Shown here piece by piece: positions 1 to 7,033 of a stretch of 12,312 bases of DNA (positions within the stretch are counted from its first letter, which is position 1; each line of letters starts with the position of its first letter). Position numbers and translations under genes: made by a program. Location: assembly GCA_029287755.1 (NCBI GenBank), contig JARFQM010000301.1:1-12312 (forward strand), in the 5' to 3' direction. The DNA is from Desulfofustis sp. GTDB lineage: Bacteria; Desulfobacterota; Desulfobulbia; Desulfobulbales; Desulfocapsaceae. The notes under the pieces were generated by a model. That model saw nothing but the letters and a program-made list of their open reading frames with translations, did not search any database and was not told the origin of the DNA.

Positions 1-116
1 AGATCAACGGCATCGAGTATCTTCCGTGCCGAGGTCAGACCGATGCCGTAGATATAGGTCAGGGCCCGATCCATATGTTTGTTTTTGGGAAGGTCAACTC
101 CTGCTATGCGTGCCAA
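1..116 (-). CDS. rpsM: 30S ribosomal protein S13, N-terminal part (cut by window edge)
   Basis: S13 sits in the head of the 30S subunit and contacts the 50S subunit and P-site tRNA. Only the first 38 residues are present; the gene continues past base 1. The translation begins ARIAGVDLP and continues through ALTYIYGIG, the conserved S13 N-terminus with its helix-two-turn-helix onset. The start is TTG at 116-114, chosen because an AGGAG lies 7 bases upstream, no in-frame ATG is nearby, and the S13 N-terminus begins exactly there. It lies 39 bases downstream of rpmJ and is normally the first gene of the alpha block (rpsM-rpsK-rpsD-rpoA-rplQ). The identity is secure. Confidence 0.96.
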   Translation of the reverse strand, partial: MARIAGVDLPKNKHMDRALTYIYGIGLTSARKILDAVD

Positions 117-123
117 GATGTAT

Positions 124-128
124 CTCCT
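124..128 (-). promoter_or_regulatory. Ribosome binding site of rpsM
   Basis: AGGAG on the minus strand, 7 bases before TTG at 116. It fixes the non-ATG start of S13. Confidence 0.8.
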
Positions 129-155
129 ATACTCTATTTTCCGGATGGATAAGAA

Positions 156-269
156 CTATCCTTGCTTCTGCTTATGTTTTTTGACTTTGCACGACACACG
201 GACAACGCCGTTCCGTTTATACACCTTGCAGTCGCTGCAAATCTTTTTTACCGATGACCGAACTTTCAT
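156..269 (-). CDS. rpmJ: 50S ribosomal protein L36 (zinc-ribbon form)
   Basis: This 37-residue protein begins [11 protein letters not shown] and ends KKHKQKQG, the full length and ends expected of L36. It binds the 50S subunit near the peptidyl-transferase region. The zinc ligands of the standard form are all present: Cys11, Cys14, Cys27 and His32. The start ATG at 269 has an AGGAG 7 bases upstream, and that site overlaps the infA stop codon (TAGGAG), which suggests coupled translation. The gap to infA is 10 bases. The gene is short enough to be missed by simple length cut-offs, but the identity is clear. Confidence 0.96.
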   Translation of the reverse strand: MKVRSSVKKICSDCKVYKRNGVVRVSCKVKKHKQKQG

Positions 270-279
270 GGTGCAACTC

Positions 280-516
280 CTATCTCTTTTTCTTGGCGTT
301 CTTTGCCCTGAACGTCACTCTACCGCGCGTCAGGTCATAAGGAGAAAGCTCAACAGTCACCCTGTCACCCGGCAGAATCTTGATGAAATGCATGCGCATC
401 TTGCCGGAGATGTGGGCCAGTACCTTGTGGCCATTGTCCAGTTCCACCCTGAACATGGCATTGGGCAAAGGCTCAATGATCGTTCCTTCCACTTCTATCG
501 CTTCTTCCTTGGCCAT
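280..516 (-). CDS. infA: Translation initiation factor IF-1
   Basis: IF-1 occupies the A site of the 30S subunit during initiation and works with IF-2 and IF-3. The 78-residue product is a single S1-like OB fold and carries the hallmark stretches [12 protein letters not shown] (residues 15-26), [11 protein letters not shown] (35-45), ILPGD (47-51) and SPYDLTRGR (58-66). The start at 516 ([11 protein letters not shown]) matches the family and has AGGA shortly upstream. An in-frame start at 537 would add seven residues that do not belong to the family. The C-terminus NAKKKR is a few residues longer and more basic than the 72-residue E. coli protein. Its position between map and rpmJ is common outside gammaproteobacteria. 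Confidence 0.97.
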   Translation of the reverse strand: MAKEEAIEVEGTIIEPLPNAMFRVELDNGHKVLAHISGKMRMHFIKILPGDRVTVELSPYDLTRGRVTFRAKNAKKKR

Positions 517-574
517 AAACTTTCCTGAGTTAATCAATAATCGTCAAAACAGACTACTATAATACACAGCAACG

Positions 575-598
575 AAAAAGAGAAGTACTATTTCTCCT
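575..598 (-). terminator. Weak terminator-like hairpin at the end of map
   Basis: On the minus strand AGGAGAA (598-592) can pair with TTCTCTT (584-578) around a 7-base loop that contains most of the map stop codon. One pair is G-U. The run of T that ends the second arm continues to 575. The stem is A/U-rich and short, so efficient termination is doubtful. It could be a weak attenuator or a processing site ahead of infA. Confidence 0.25.
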
Positions 599-1394
599 CT
601 CCCTTAAACGGTTCCCGGGAACTCAGTACCAGCGGGCCGTCCGCCGTAACCGCAACCGAATGTTCAAAGTGGGCGGAAGGTTTCTTGTCACTGGTGACCA
701 CTGTCCATCCATCCCTCAATACTTTCACCTTGTAGGTTCCGGCATTGACCATCGGCTCTATAGCCAGCACCATGCCCTCCTGCAGGCGGGGAGAACTGTT
801 GTCCTGAACAAAGTTCGGAATTTCCGGACCTTCGTGCAGAGAAGTACCGATGCCATGGCCGACAAACTGCCTGACGATTGAAAAGCCGTGCCTTTCAACA
901 TGGTCCTGAACAGCCGCGGAGACATCGGTGATACGGTTGCCCACCCTGACCTGCTCAATAGCCTTGTGCAGTGACTCTTCAGTGACTTTCAGGAGTTTCT
1001 CCTTGACGCCATCGATACTGCCCACCGGGATGGTCACCGCCGAATCACCGTAATAACCTCTGTAAAGAGTGCCGAAGTCAACCGAGATGATATCGCCCCT
1101 TTTCAGTTTCCGCTTCCTGGAGGGGATGCCGTGCACCACCTCTTCATTGATCGAGACGCACAAACTTCCTGGAAATCCCCGGTATCCCTTGAATGCGGGT
1201 ACGGCCTTTCTCTTCTGGCAAAGATCCTCAGCTAAACGGTCGAGTTCGAAGGTGGTGATACCTGGTTCCACCGTCTTCTGCAGCATGACCAGAACTTCGG
1301 CGACTATCCTGTTTGCCTCCTCCATGACCCGGATCTCGTCACGACTCTTGATCGTAATCGATTTTCCGGCTGAACTGCTGGCCGCTGAGGACAC
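588..1394 (-). CDS. map: Methionine aminopeptidase, type I
   Basis: This enzyme removes the initiator methionine from nascent proteins in the cytosol with a two-metal centre. The 268-residue protein has the pita-bread peptidase M24 fold. The five metal ligands can be placed at Asp106 (SVDFG), Asp117 (GDSAV), His180 (GHGIG), Glu213 (IEP) and Glu244 (FEHS), with the substrate-side His89 in VVHGIP. The start is GTG at 1394, with AGGAG 7 bases upstream. That site overlaps the secY stop, and only 3 bases separate the two genes, so translation is probably coupled. A Ser/Ala-rich stretch of about nine residues precedes the usual N-terminus. Many bacteria have adk between secY and map; here it is absent. 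Confidence 0.97.
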   Translation of the reverse strand: MSSAASSSAGKSITIKSRDEIRVMEEANRIVAEVLVMLQKTVEPGITTFELDRLAEDLCQKRKAVPAFKGYRGFPGSLCVSINEEVVHGIPSRKRKLKRGDIISVDFGTLYRGYYGDSAVTIPVGSIDGVKEKLLKVTEESLHKAIEQVRVGNRITDVSAAVQDHVERHGFSIVRQFVGHGIGTSLHEGPEIPNFVQDNSSPRLQEGMVLAIEPMVNAGTYKVKVLRDGWTVVTSDKKPSAHFEHSVAVTADGPLVLSSREPFKGEEK

Positions 1395-1397
1395 CTG

Positions 1398-2702
1398 CTA
1401 TCTCCTGCCCCTGATTCTCCCCTGCTTCATGAAACCTTCGTAATTTCTCATTACCAGGTGAGACTCAATTTGGGAAATCGTATCGATACCGACACCAACC
1501 ACAATCAGCAGGGCCGTACCCCCGAAGTAGAAGGGCAGACTCAACTTGGAGATCAGAATTGTCGGCAGTACACATACTGCGCTCAGATAGATTGCGCCAA
1601 TAACAGTCAACCTGGTCAGCGCCTTGTCAATAAACTCAGCGGTTCGCTTTCCAGGCCTGATGCCGGGGATAAAACCGCCGTTTTTTCTCAGATTTTCGGC
1701 CACGTCTTCGGGCTTGAACTGCACCGCCGCATAGAAGAAGCAGAAGAACACGATCAGGCCGATGAAGCAGACATAGTAATAGACGGTTCCGGGCGACATG
1801 GCCGCGGAAGCCCTCTGCACCCAGTCGATCTGAATAAAGCTGCCGATGGTGGCGGGAAACATCATTATAGAGGAGGCGAAAATCGGCGGTATTACCCCTG
1901 AAACATTAATCTTTAATGGCAGATGCGAACTCTGTCCGCCATAGACCTTCCGGCCTACCACTCGCTTGGCGTATTGAATTGGAATGCGCCGCTGAGCGGT
2001 TTCGAAAAAAACGATCAGACCGATTACCCCAAGCATCATCAAGACGATGAAGGGTACAAAGAAGATCTGGATCTCTCCCGCCTTCACCAGCTCGAATGAG
2101 TTGATTATAGCTGATGGACCCCGGGCCACGATACCGGCAAAGATAATCAGCGAAATACCGTTGCCCACTCCACGCTCGGTCATCTGTTCACCAAGCCACA
2201 TCAGGAATGCGGTACCGGAGGTGAGAGTGATCATGGTCATCAGTTTGAACTGAACGCCGGGATCCAAAACGATCATCTCCCCGCCGGGTCCGGTCATGCC
2301 TTCAAGTCCGACGGCAATGAAGGAGCCTTGAATGACACTGAGCACCACCGTACCATAACGGGTGTACTGGGTTATTTTTCGACGTCCGGACTCACCTTCT
2401 TTTTTCAGTGATTCAAGCTGGGGGATCACCACGGTAAGCAGCTGCATGATGATCGAAGCGCTGATATACGGCATGATTCCCAGGGCAAAGATGGAAAAAT
2501 TCTCCAATGCACCGCCAGAGAACATGTTGAACATGCCGAACAGGGTGCCCGCATTCTGCTGGAAAAAGGCCGTCAAAGCCTCGCTGTTGATCCCGGGGGT
2601 CGGCACCTGGACGCCGATCCGGTAAACGGCGAGCATCATCAGGGTGAACAGCAGCCTTTTTCTTAGTTCAGGAATCTGTGCTGCGCTTTGCAATCCACTC
2701 AT
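1398..2702 (-). CDS. secY: Preprotein translocase subunit SecY
   Basis: SecY forms the protein-conducting channel of the inner membrane, with SecE and SecG, and receives clients from SecA or the ribosome. The 434-residue protein is the usual length and shows a run of hydrophobic segments consistent with ten transmembrane helices (the first about 16-36, the last near 392-410). Recognisable parts are the plug and TM2 region (about 60-90, including [14 protein letters not shown]), the cytosolic loop with [10 protein letters not shown] (238-247), the pore helix after [10 protein letters not shown] (266-275), and the C5 loop with the conserved Arg349 in PGIRPG. The ATG at 2702 has AAGGA 5 bases upstream. 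It is 68 bases downstream of rplO, with a terminator-like hairpin in the gap. Confidence 0.98.
   Translation of the reverse strand: MSGLQSAAQIPELRKRLLFTLMMLAVYRIGVQVPTPGINSEALTAFFQQNAGTLFGMFNMFSGGALENFSIFALGIMPYISASIIMQLLTVVIPQLESLKKEGESGRRKITQYTRYGTVVLSVIQGSFIAVGLEGMTGPGGEMIVLDPGVQFKLMTMITLTSGTAFLMWLGEQMTERGVGNGISLIIFAGIVARGPSAIINSFELVKAGEIQIFFVPFIVLMMLGVIGLIVFFETAQRRIPIQYAKRVVGRKVYGGQSSHLPLKINVSGVIPPIFASSIMMFPATIGSFIQIDWVQRASAAMSPGTVYYYVCFIGLIVFFCFFYAAVQFKPEDVAENLRKNGGFIPGIRPGKRTAEFIDKALTRLTVIGAIYLSAVCVLPTILISKLSLPFYFGGTALLIVVGVGIDTISQIESHLVMRNYEGFMKQGRIRGRR
1402..1406 (-). promoter_or_regulatory. Ribosome binding site of map, inside secY 3' end
   Basis: AGGAG lies 7 bases before the GTG start of map and within the last codons of secY. 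It supports the GTG start and coupling of the two genes. Confidence 0.75.
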
Positions 2703-2719
2703 AATAGTCCTTAGACGCT

Positions 2720-2750
2720 AAAAAGCGGCCCTCCTTTCAGGAGCGACCAC
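2720..2750 (-). terminator. Terminator-like hairpin between rplO and secY
   Basis: On the minus strand the arm at 2750-2739 pairs with the arm at 2735-2725 around a GAA loop. This gives eleven pairs with one bulged G and two G-U pairs, followed at once by TTTTT (2724-2720). This is the layout of an intrinsic terminator or attenuator inside the spc operon, and could lower SecY output relative to ribosomal proteins. The right arm contains a perfect AAGGAGG, but no start codon is suitably placed after it. secY has its own AAGGA nearer its ATG. Confidence 0.5.
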
Positions 2751-2770
2751 TTCTGCAAACTTCTTCGCTG

Positions 2771-3226
2771 CTACTCTGCCGGAACCGAACTCTCAGCTAC
2801 GGAACCGCCCGCTTTTTCGATCAACTCTTTGGCCTGGGCACTGATCTTCTCGACCTTGACGGTCACCGGCTTGGTGATTTCACCATTGGCCAGAACCTTC
2901 ACCTGGCGGCCGGCTTTAACCATACCGGCCTCGATGAGAGTCTCAGTGGTAATTTCCTGACCTGAGGCAAATTTATCGAGCTGAGTCAGGCTGACTATGT
3001 CGAACTCTTTGCGGAACTTGTTATTAAATCCACGCTTGGGCAAACGCCTCTGCAGAGGCATCTGACCGCCCTCGAAGCCAGGCTTGGACTTATAGCCCGA
3101 ACGGGATCTGGCGCCTTTGTGACCACGCCCTGAGGTTTTCCCGAGTCCGCTTCCAGGCCCTCGGCCAACCCGCTTACGATCTTTTTTCGAGCCCTTCTGC
3201 GGAGAGAGATTGGAAAGTGATATCAT
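2771..3226 (-). CDS. rplO: 50S ribosomal protein L15
   Basis: L15 is a late-assembly 50S protein with a long basic N-terminal extension that threads into 23S rRNA. The 151-residue product shows the Gly/Arg/Lys-rich extension (GRGPGSGLGKTSGRGHKG, 21-38), the QMPLQRRLPKRGFNN stretch (55-69) and a globular C-terminal half with VKVEKISAQA. The ATG at 3226 directly follows the rpmD TAA without any spacer, and its ribosome binding site (GGAGGAGG) is within the last codons of rpmD. The two proteins are therefore probably made by coupled translation. The length is close to the family norm (about 144-150). Confidence 0.97.
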   Translation of the reverse strand: MISLSNLSPQKGSKKDRKRVGRGPGSGLGKTSGRGHKGARSRSGYKSKPGFEGGQMPLQRRLPKRGFNNKFRKEFDIVSLTQLDKFASGQEITTETLIEAGMVKAGRQVKVLANGEITKPVTVKVEKISAQAKELIEKAGGSVAESSVPAE

Positions 3227-3409
3227 TTATGCCTCCTCCACCCGAACGAGGTGCGCGACTTTCGCCAGCATTCCCCTGATTTCGGGCGTGTCCTTGCGCG
3301 TTACGGTTTTCTGCATTCTGGTCAGCCCAAGGCCGGTCAAGGTTGCCCGGATCTTCTTGGTGCTGCCGATTCCGCTTTTAACCTGGGTAAAGGTAATTGT
3401 ATCAGCCAT
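3227..3409 (-). CDS. rpmD: 50S ribosomal protein L30
   Basis: This is a small 50S protein of 60 residues, the usual length of the bacterial form. It shows the family pattern QVKSGIGSTKKIRATLTGLGL (core at 9-29), then R-x-x-x-T-V-x-R-x-D-TPEIRGML and a C-terminal VAHLVRVEE strand. The ATG at 3409 has AAGGTG 7 bases upstream. The gene is in its usual place between rpsE and rplO. A 72-base gap separates it from rpsE, the longest gap in the window, and holds an imperfect hairpin just after the rpsE stop. Confidence 0.96.
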   Translation of the reverse strand: MADTITFTQVKSGIGSTKKIRATLTGLGLTRMQKTVTRKDTPEIRGMLAKVAHLVRVEEA

Positions 3410-3447
3410 CTGACTACACCTTGTTTCGAATTAATTTCAGTCTTTGA

Positions 3448-3474
3448 GCAGTGCTATCGATGAATAGACCCTGC
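3448..3474 (-). repeat. Imperfect hairpin in the rpsE-rpmD gap
   Basis: On the minus strand GCAGGGTCTAT (3474-3464) can pair with ATAGCACTGC (3457-3448), with a small internal loop, around a six-base apical loop. It starts 7 bases after the rpsE stop and is not followed by a T-run, so it is not an intrinsic terminator. A role in mRNA processing or stability is possible, but nothing in the sequence proves it. Confidence 0.3.
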
Positions 3475-3481
3475 ACCCGTT

Positions 3482-3994
3482 TCAGGCGCTGATCTCTTCA
3501 ACGGTTTTACCCCGCAGTTCAGCGATTTTTTGAGGACTTCTCAGTCTTCTCAAGCCGTCCAGGGTGGCTTTGACCATGTTGTGCGGATTGTGGGACCCGA
3601 GACATTTGGTCAGGATGTTGTGTACCCCGGCCGCCTCGAGCACCGCCCGAACCGGCCCGCCGGCAATCACTCCGGTACCGGCCGATGCGGGTTTGAGCAG
3701 TACTTTGCCGGCCCCGTATCTGCCGATGATTTCATGCGGTATGGAGACCTTGCTCAGCGACACGGAGCCCATGTCCCTTCTGGCCCGCTCAATACCTTTG
3801 CGAATGGCCTCAGGTACCTGGTTGGCTTTGCCCAGCCCGTAACCCACTTTGCCTTTGCCGTCACCGACCACCACGATGGCACTGAAACTGAACCGTCGGC
3901 CACCTTTTACCACCTTGGCAACCCTGTTAATATAAACAATCTTTTCAATGAGTTCTTCGGCCGCTTCGCCTTTCGAACGTGTAAATTCAGACAA
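3482..3994 (-). CDS. rpsE: 30S ribosomal protein S5
   Basis: S5 lies at the mRNA entry side of the 30S subunit and affects decoding fidelity. The 170-residue product has the N-terminal double-stranded-RNA-binding-like domain (about 15-78, with [10 protein letters not shown] and [15 protein letters not shown]). The C-terminal domain includes [20 protein letters not shown] (101-120) and [12 protein letters not shown]. The start is TTG at 3994: an in-frame TAA lies shortly upstream, no ATG is available before residue 75, and the S5 N-terminus begins here. The ribosome binding site is a GGGGGTG. The nearby ATG 12 bases upstream is in another frame and reaches a stop after six codons. The gap to rplR is 22 bases. 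Confidence 0.97.
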   Translation of the reverse strand: MSEFTRSKGEAAEELIEKIVYINRVAKVVKGGRRFSFSAIVVVGDGKGKVGYGLGKANQVPEAIRKGIERARRDMGSVSLSKVSIPHEIIGRYGAGKVLLKPASAGTGVIAGGPVRAVLEAAGVHNILTKCLGSHNPHNMVKATLDGLRRLRSPQKIAELRGKTVEEISA

Positions 3995-3998
3995 GGGA

Positions 3999-4005
3999 CA
4001 CCCCC
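3999..4005 (-). promoter_or_regulatory. Ribosome binding site of rpsE
   Basis: GGGGGTG lies 4 bases before the TTG start of rpsE. The spacing is short and the match to the anti-Shine-Dalgarno is imperfect, but no better site serves the only plausible start. Confidence 0.5.
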
Positions 4006-4016
4006 ATTAATACAAG

Positions 4017-4382
4017 TTAAAAATCCAATCCGCCTTCGCGGGCTCCTTCCGAGAGAGCCTTGACGCGTCCGTGATAGAGACAACCTCCCCGATCGAACAC
4101 CACACTGGAAATTCCAGCTGCTTTCGCTTTTTCGGCAATCAGCATGCCGACTTTTTTGGCGGCAGCAGTTTTTCCTTTGTCGTCTCCACCGTCAAAACCT
4201 TTATCGAGAGTGGAGGTCGAAGCCAGCGTCGTTCCCGCCGAATCATCGATCAATTGTGCATAAATATGTTTGCTGCTCTTGAATACGCGCAAACGGGGAC
4301 GCTCGCTCGTGCCCACAACTTTCTTGCGAATCCGTTTAACCCTCTTTTTTCGGGCCACGGCGCTGGGATTTGTTTTTGCCAT
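4017..4382 (-). CDS. rplR: 50S ribosomal protein L18
   Basis: L18 binds 5S rRNA with L5 and helps dock it on the 50S central protuberance. The 121-residue protein has the basic N-terminal tail ([12 protein letters not shown], 11-22), the [21 protein letters not shown] core (start at 27), and the C-terminal block VVFDRGG (94-100) followed by YHGRVKAL. Residue 101 is Cys, where Tyr or Phe is common. The ATG at 4382 is preceded only by a weak GAG, so initiation may rely partly on ribosomes arriving from rplF, 33 bases upstream. It is in its usual place between rplF and rpsE. Confidence 0.97.
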   Translation of the reverse strand: MAKTNPSAVARKKRVKRIRKKVVGTSERPRLRVFKSSKHIYAQLIDDSAGTTLASTSTLDKGFDGGDDKGKTAAAKKVGMLIAEKAKAAGISSVVFDRGGCLYHGRVKALSEGAREGGLDF

Positions 4383-4415
4383 CGTTTTATCTCAACCAAT
4401 TAGATATCTGTCTCA

Positions 4416-4964
4416 TTATGCTGCTGCAGCCGCGCCTGTCTTACCAGCCTTGCGCTGGATATACTCACCCTCATAGCGGATGCCCTTACCTTTGTAAGGC
4501 TCCGGTTTGCGGATGGCGCGAATCTGGGCGGCAGTCATGCCAAGTGCTTCCTTATCGATCGATTCCAGAATAATGGTGGTGTTGTTTTCCACGCTGCCCG
4601 ATACCACTTCGGGAAGCCTGAACTCCACCGGATTCGAGTAGCCGACGTTCAAGGTCAGGCTTTTGCCCGAAGCGCTGGCCCGGTAGCCTACCCCTTCGAT
4701 CACCAGAACCTTTTTGAAGCCTTCGCTCACGCCTATCACCATATTGTTGACCAGCGACCGAGTCAGCCCTCTAAAGGCGTTTATCTTTTTGTCGTTGTCG
4801 CCGCCGCTCACCAGAATCTGGTTATCTTCTATTTTGACCTCTAGCTCCGGACGTATGGTGCGGCTCAGGCTGCCTTTCTTACCGGTCACGGAAATATCCT
4901 GACCCTTAATGTCAACCTTGACACCCGCCGGGATATCTATGGGCATTTTTCCAATTCGGGACAT
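4416..4964 (-). CDS. rplF: 50S ribosomal protein L6
   Basis: L6 sits near the sarcin-ricin loop and factor-binding site of the 50S subunit. The 182-residue product has two related alpha/beta domains. It begins MSRIGKMPIDIP, and the second domain carries the family signature KPEPYKGKGIRYEGE (153-167). The ATG at 4964 has GGAGG at proper distance. A reading frame open to 5003 would overlap rpsH and adds residues foreign to the family. The C-terminus after GKTG is five alanines (178-182) in place of the usual short basic end, and the stop is a tandem TAA-TGA in frame. Confidence 0.97.
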   Translation of the reverse strand: MSRIGKMPIDIPAGVKVDIKGQDISVTGKKGSLSRTIRPELEVKIEDNQILVSGGDNDKKINAFRGLTRSLVNNMVIGVSEGFKKVLVIEGVGYRASASGKSLTLNVGYSNPVEFRLPEVVSGSVENNTTIILESIDKEALGMTAAQIRAIRKPEPYKGKGIRYEGEYIQRKAGKTGAAAAA

Positions 4965-4987
4965 GTTTTCCTCCGTAAATCGGTTCG

Positions 4988-5386
4988 CTACCAAACCTGG
5001 CACAGAATCTCGCCGCCGGTATTCGACTTTCGAGCGGCACGGTCCGTGAGCAGTCCTTTGGAAGTTGAGATTATCGCAACACCGAGCCCGTTCAGAACCG
5101 TCGGAATGGAGCCGGCCCCGGCATACTGCCGCAGTCCCGGTTTGCTGACCCGCTTTATTCCGGTGATTACCGACTCACCGTTCGGACCATATTTCAGGTG
5201 GATCACCAGGGTGCCCTGGGGGCCGTCATCATTAACTTGCCACCCCTCGATGTAGCCTTCCTCCTGGAGGACTTTGGCCACATTCACCTTGATTTTCGAT
5301 TTCGGCATTTCCACCGAATCGTATTTCACCATTGTTGCATTTCGTATCCTGGTCAGCATGTCTGCCAGGGGATCGCTCATCGACAT
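4988..5386 (-). CDS. rpsH: 30S ribosomal protein S8
   Basis: S8 binds helix 21 of 16S rRNA in the platform. In E. coli it also represses the spc operon by binding its mRNA near the rplE start. The 132-residue product has the N-terminal [14 protein letters not shown] block and the C-terminal [22 protein letters not shown] block. The start ATG at 5386 is 8 bases after AAGGAG. An upstream GTG at 5395 overlaps that site and is unlikely. A second in-frame ATG at 5380 is also possible. It lies 46 bases downstream of rpsZ and 23 bases upstream of rplF. Confidence 0.97.
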   Translation of the reverse strand: MSMSDPLADMLTRIRNATMVKYDSVEMPKSKIKVNVAKVLQEEGYIEGWQVNDDGPQGTLVIHLKYGPNGESVITGIKRVSKPGLRQYAGAGSIPTVLNGLGVAIISTSKGLLTDRAARKSNTGGEILCQVW

Positions 5387-5432
5387 AGCGAACACTCCTT
5401 ATTTGATTCTCGTCATTGACTTGGTCTGCACG

Positions 5433-5618
5433 CTACCAACTTGATTTGGTCACGCCGGTAATCTCGCCTTTCGAGGCCAGGGTCCTGAAACAGATTCGGC
5501 AGACGCCGAATTTTCTGATATAGGCCCGTGAACGCCCGCAAAGCGGACAACGGTTATATTTGCGAACCTTGAACTTGGGTTCGCGCTGCGCTCGCGCTAT
5601 AATTGATTTCTTAGCCAA
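5433..5618 (-). CDS. rpsZ: 30S ribosomal protein S14, type Z (zinc-binding)
   Basis: S14 sits in the head of the 30S subunit. At 61 residues this is the short zinc-binding form, not the roughly 100-residue zinc-free form of gammaproteobacteria. The four ligands are Cys24, Cys27, Cys40 and Cys43 (CPLC and CRIC), followed by [10 protein letters not shown] and a KSSW terminus. The start is TTG at 5618, 5 bases after GGAGG, where the [14 protein letters not shown]-terminus begins. A frame reaching 5630 would place the ribosome binding site inside the gene. It is also called rpsN (type Z). It lies between rplE (40-base gap) and rpsH, its usual place. Confidence 0.97.
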   Translation of the reverse strand: MAKKSIIARAQREPKFKVRKYNRCPLCGRSRAYIRKFGVCRICFRTLASKGEITGVTKSSW

Positions 5619-5623
5619 ACCAA

Positions 5624-5628
5624 CCTCC
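5624..5628 (-). promoter_or_regulatory. Ribosome binding site of rpsZ
   Basis: GGAGG lies 5 bases before TTG at 5618. It decides between the 61-residue and 65-residue versions of S14 in favour of the shorter. Confidence 0.8.
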
Positions 5629-5658
5629 AATTAAGTCCTGTGTAGGCGCTTCTTGTTC

Positions 5659-6198
5659 TTAATTCCTAAACGGCATTCCCATCAGCCTGAGCAGAGACAA
5701 TCCCTCGGCATTGGATGGCGCCGTGGTGACGATGGAAATGTTCAACCCCTTGATCTTGTCAATCTTATCGTAGTCGATTTCGGGGAAAATGATCTGTTCC
5801 TTGACTCCCAAAGAGTAGTTCCCACGGCCGTCAAACGCCTTTGGGGATACACCTCGAAAGTCGCGCACCCGGGGCAAAGCAACGTTGACCAGCTTGCTGA
5901 AGAAGGCATACATCTTCTCACCCCGCAGCGTCACCCGGCAGCCGATCGGCATACCTTCCCTGAGCTTGAATCCGGCAATCGATTTCTTGGCGTTGGTAAC
6001 CACCGCCTTTTGGCCGGCAATCAGGGTCAGCTCCTGAGCCGCTCCTTCAACAATTTTTGGATTCTGCACGGCCTCGCCAAGTCCCATATTGAGAACGATT
6101 TTTTCGAGCTTGGGAACCTGCATGATATTTGTGTAGCCGAACTCTTCTTTTAGTGCCGGCACACAATCGTTGTAATAATAATCTTTGAGCGCACCCAT
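5659..6198 (-). CDS. rplE: 50S ribosomal protein L5
   Basis: L5 binds 5S rRNA and contacts P-site tRNA from the 50S central protuberance. The 179-residue protein is the normal length. It shows [16 protein letters not shown] (28-43), the [19 protein letters not shown] block (68-86), VTLRG (89-93), PRVRDFRG (109-116), [13 protein letters not shown] (129-141) and a GMPFRN terminus. The ATG at 6198 has GGAG 6 bases upstream. In E. coli the S8 repressor site lies around the rplX-rplE junction. The 34-base gap here is too short for me to confirm or exclude such a site by eye. Confidence 0.98.
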   Translation of the reverse strand: MGALKDYYYNDCVPALKEEFGYTNIMQVPKLEKIVLNMGLGEAVQNPKIVEGAAQELTLIAGQKAVVTNAKKSIAGFKLREGMPIGCRVTLRGEKMYAFFSKLVNVALPRVRDFRGVSPKAFDGRGNYSLGVKEQIIFPEIDYDKIDKIKGLNISIVTTAPSNAEGLSLLRLMGMPFRN

Positions 6199-6232
6199 GT
6201 ATAACTCCTACGTCAATCGTCGCTGTGATCTG

Positions 6233-6565
6233 TTATTTGCTTTCAATGGATTCGCCGCATTTCTTGCAGAAGCGAACCTTCGTTCCGTCTTCAAGCACCT
6301 TTCTGCCGACCCTGCCGGTCTGTGCACATTCGGGGCAAATGAGCTGGAGATTGGAGACGTGAATCGGGGCTTCGCGCTCGACGATCTGACCCTGCTGACT
6401 CGCGTCTCTGGGCTTGGTATGCCGCTTGATCATGTTGATCCGTTCCACCGTTGCCTTGTTCTCGGCAGGAAATATTTTCAGAATCTTTCCCACCCGTCCT
6501 TTGTCCTTTCCGGCGATTACTTCAACCTGATCGTCCGCCTTGAGGTAATTTCTGCCTTTTGCCAT
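6233..6565 (-). CDS. rplX: 50S ribosomal protein L24 (zinc-ribbon form)
   Basis: L24 initiates 50S assembly and lies near the tunnel exit. The 110-residue product begins with a KOW motif ([23 protein letters not shown], about 11-33) and continues with the N-MIKRHTKP stretch (44-52). The C-terminal half carries two CxxC pairs, Cys77/Cys80 (CPEC) and Cys100/Cys103 (CKKC), the pattern of the zinc-binding form seen in many bacteria but absent in E. coli. The ATG at 6565 follows rplN by 40 bases. Confidence 0.97.
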   Translation of the reverse strand: MAKGRNYLKADDQVEVIAGKDKGRVGKILKIFPAENKATVERINMIKRHTKPRDASQQGQIVEREAPIHVSNLQLICPECAQTGRVGRKVLEDGTKVRFCKKCGESIESK

Positions 6566-6605
6566 GACTCTACCTATTATTGACTCTAATCTCTTGATCT
6601 CGGCT

Positions 6606-6974
6606 CTACAGCACTTCGGGGGCCAGCGAGATAATCTTCATGAATCCCTGGTTCCTGAGTTCCCGGGCCACCGGTCCGAAAATGCGGGTGCCGATGGGCT
6701 CGCCCGCAGGCGAGAGAATGACGGCGGCATTCTCATCGAATTTCACCCAGGTGTCATCCATCCGCTTCATCTCTTTCTTGGTTCGAACGATTACGGCCGT
6801 CATGATGTCCCCTTTCTTGACCTTGGCATGGGGAATCGCTTCTTTTACTGCGACCACGACCACATCGCCGATACCGGCATATCTCTTTCTCGTGCCGCCG
6901 AGCACCCTGATGCACAGAACCTTGCGCGCACCGGAATTATCGGCCACATTCAGCATTGTTTCTGTCTGTATCAT
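6606..6974 (-). CDS. rplN: 50S ribosomal protein L14
   Basis: L14 forms part of the subunit interface and, with L19, an intersubunit bridge. It is 122 residues, exactly the usual length, with the N-terminal [16 protein letters not shown], the central [18 protein letters not shown] block and the C-terminal [11 protein letters not shown] followed by [12 protein letters not shown]. The ATG at 6974 has AGGTG a few bases upstream. It begins the part of the cluster that corresponds to the E. coli spc operon and follows rpsQ by 59 bases. I see no terminator or convincing promoter in that gap, so S10 and spc blocks are probably co-transcribed. Confidence 0.98.
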   Translation of the reverse strand: MIQTETMLNVADNSGARKVLCIRVLGGTRKRYAGIGDVVVVAVKEAIPHAKVKKGDIMTAVIVRTKKEMKRMDDTWVKFDENAAVILSPAGEPIGTRIFGPVARELRNQGFMKIISLAPEVL

Positions 6975-7033
6975 TTTTTCACCTGACTCTCTAACCGCCC
7001 ATGTAGGCTGTCATTCGATTGGACGGCAATGTG

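Noticed and set aside
79..528. Plus-strand open frame of 149 residues across rpmJ and infA
   Set aside because: It covers three certain minus-strand genes and has no recognisable protein signature.
558..563. Perfect TATAAT on the plus strand in the map-infA gap
   Set aside because: There is no TTGACA-like box at 16-18 bases upstream, and it would drive only antisense RNA into map. It is most likely chance in an A/T-rich gap.
3995..4010. ATG just upstream of rpsE as its start
   Set aside because: It is in a different frame and stops after six codons. The S5 frame has an upstream TAA, leaving TTG at 3994 as the start.
3530..4063. Plus-strand open frame of 177 residues across rpsE
   Set aside because: It is antisense to S5 and rplR, with no family resemblance. 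It is a shadow frame.
4387..4416. Nine-codon frame (MRQISNWLR) overlapping the rplF stop as TAATG ahead of rplR
   Set aside because: It has no ribosome binding site of its own and no known leader-peptide pattern. It is too short to support without conservation data.
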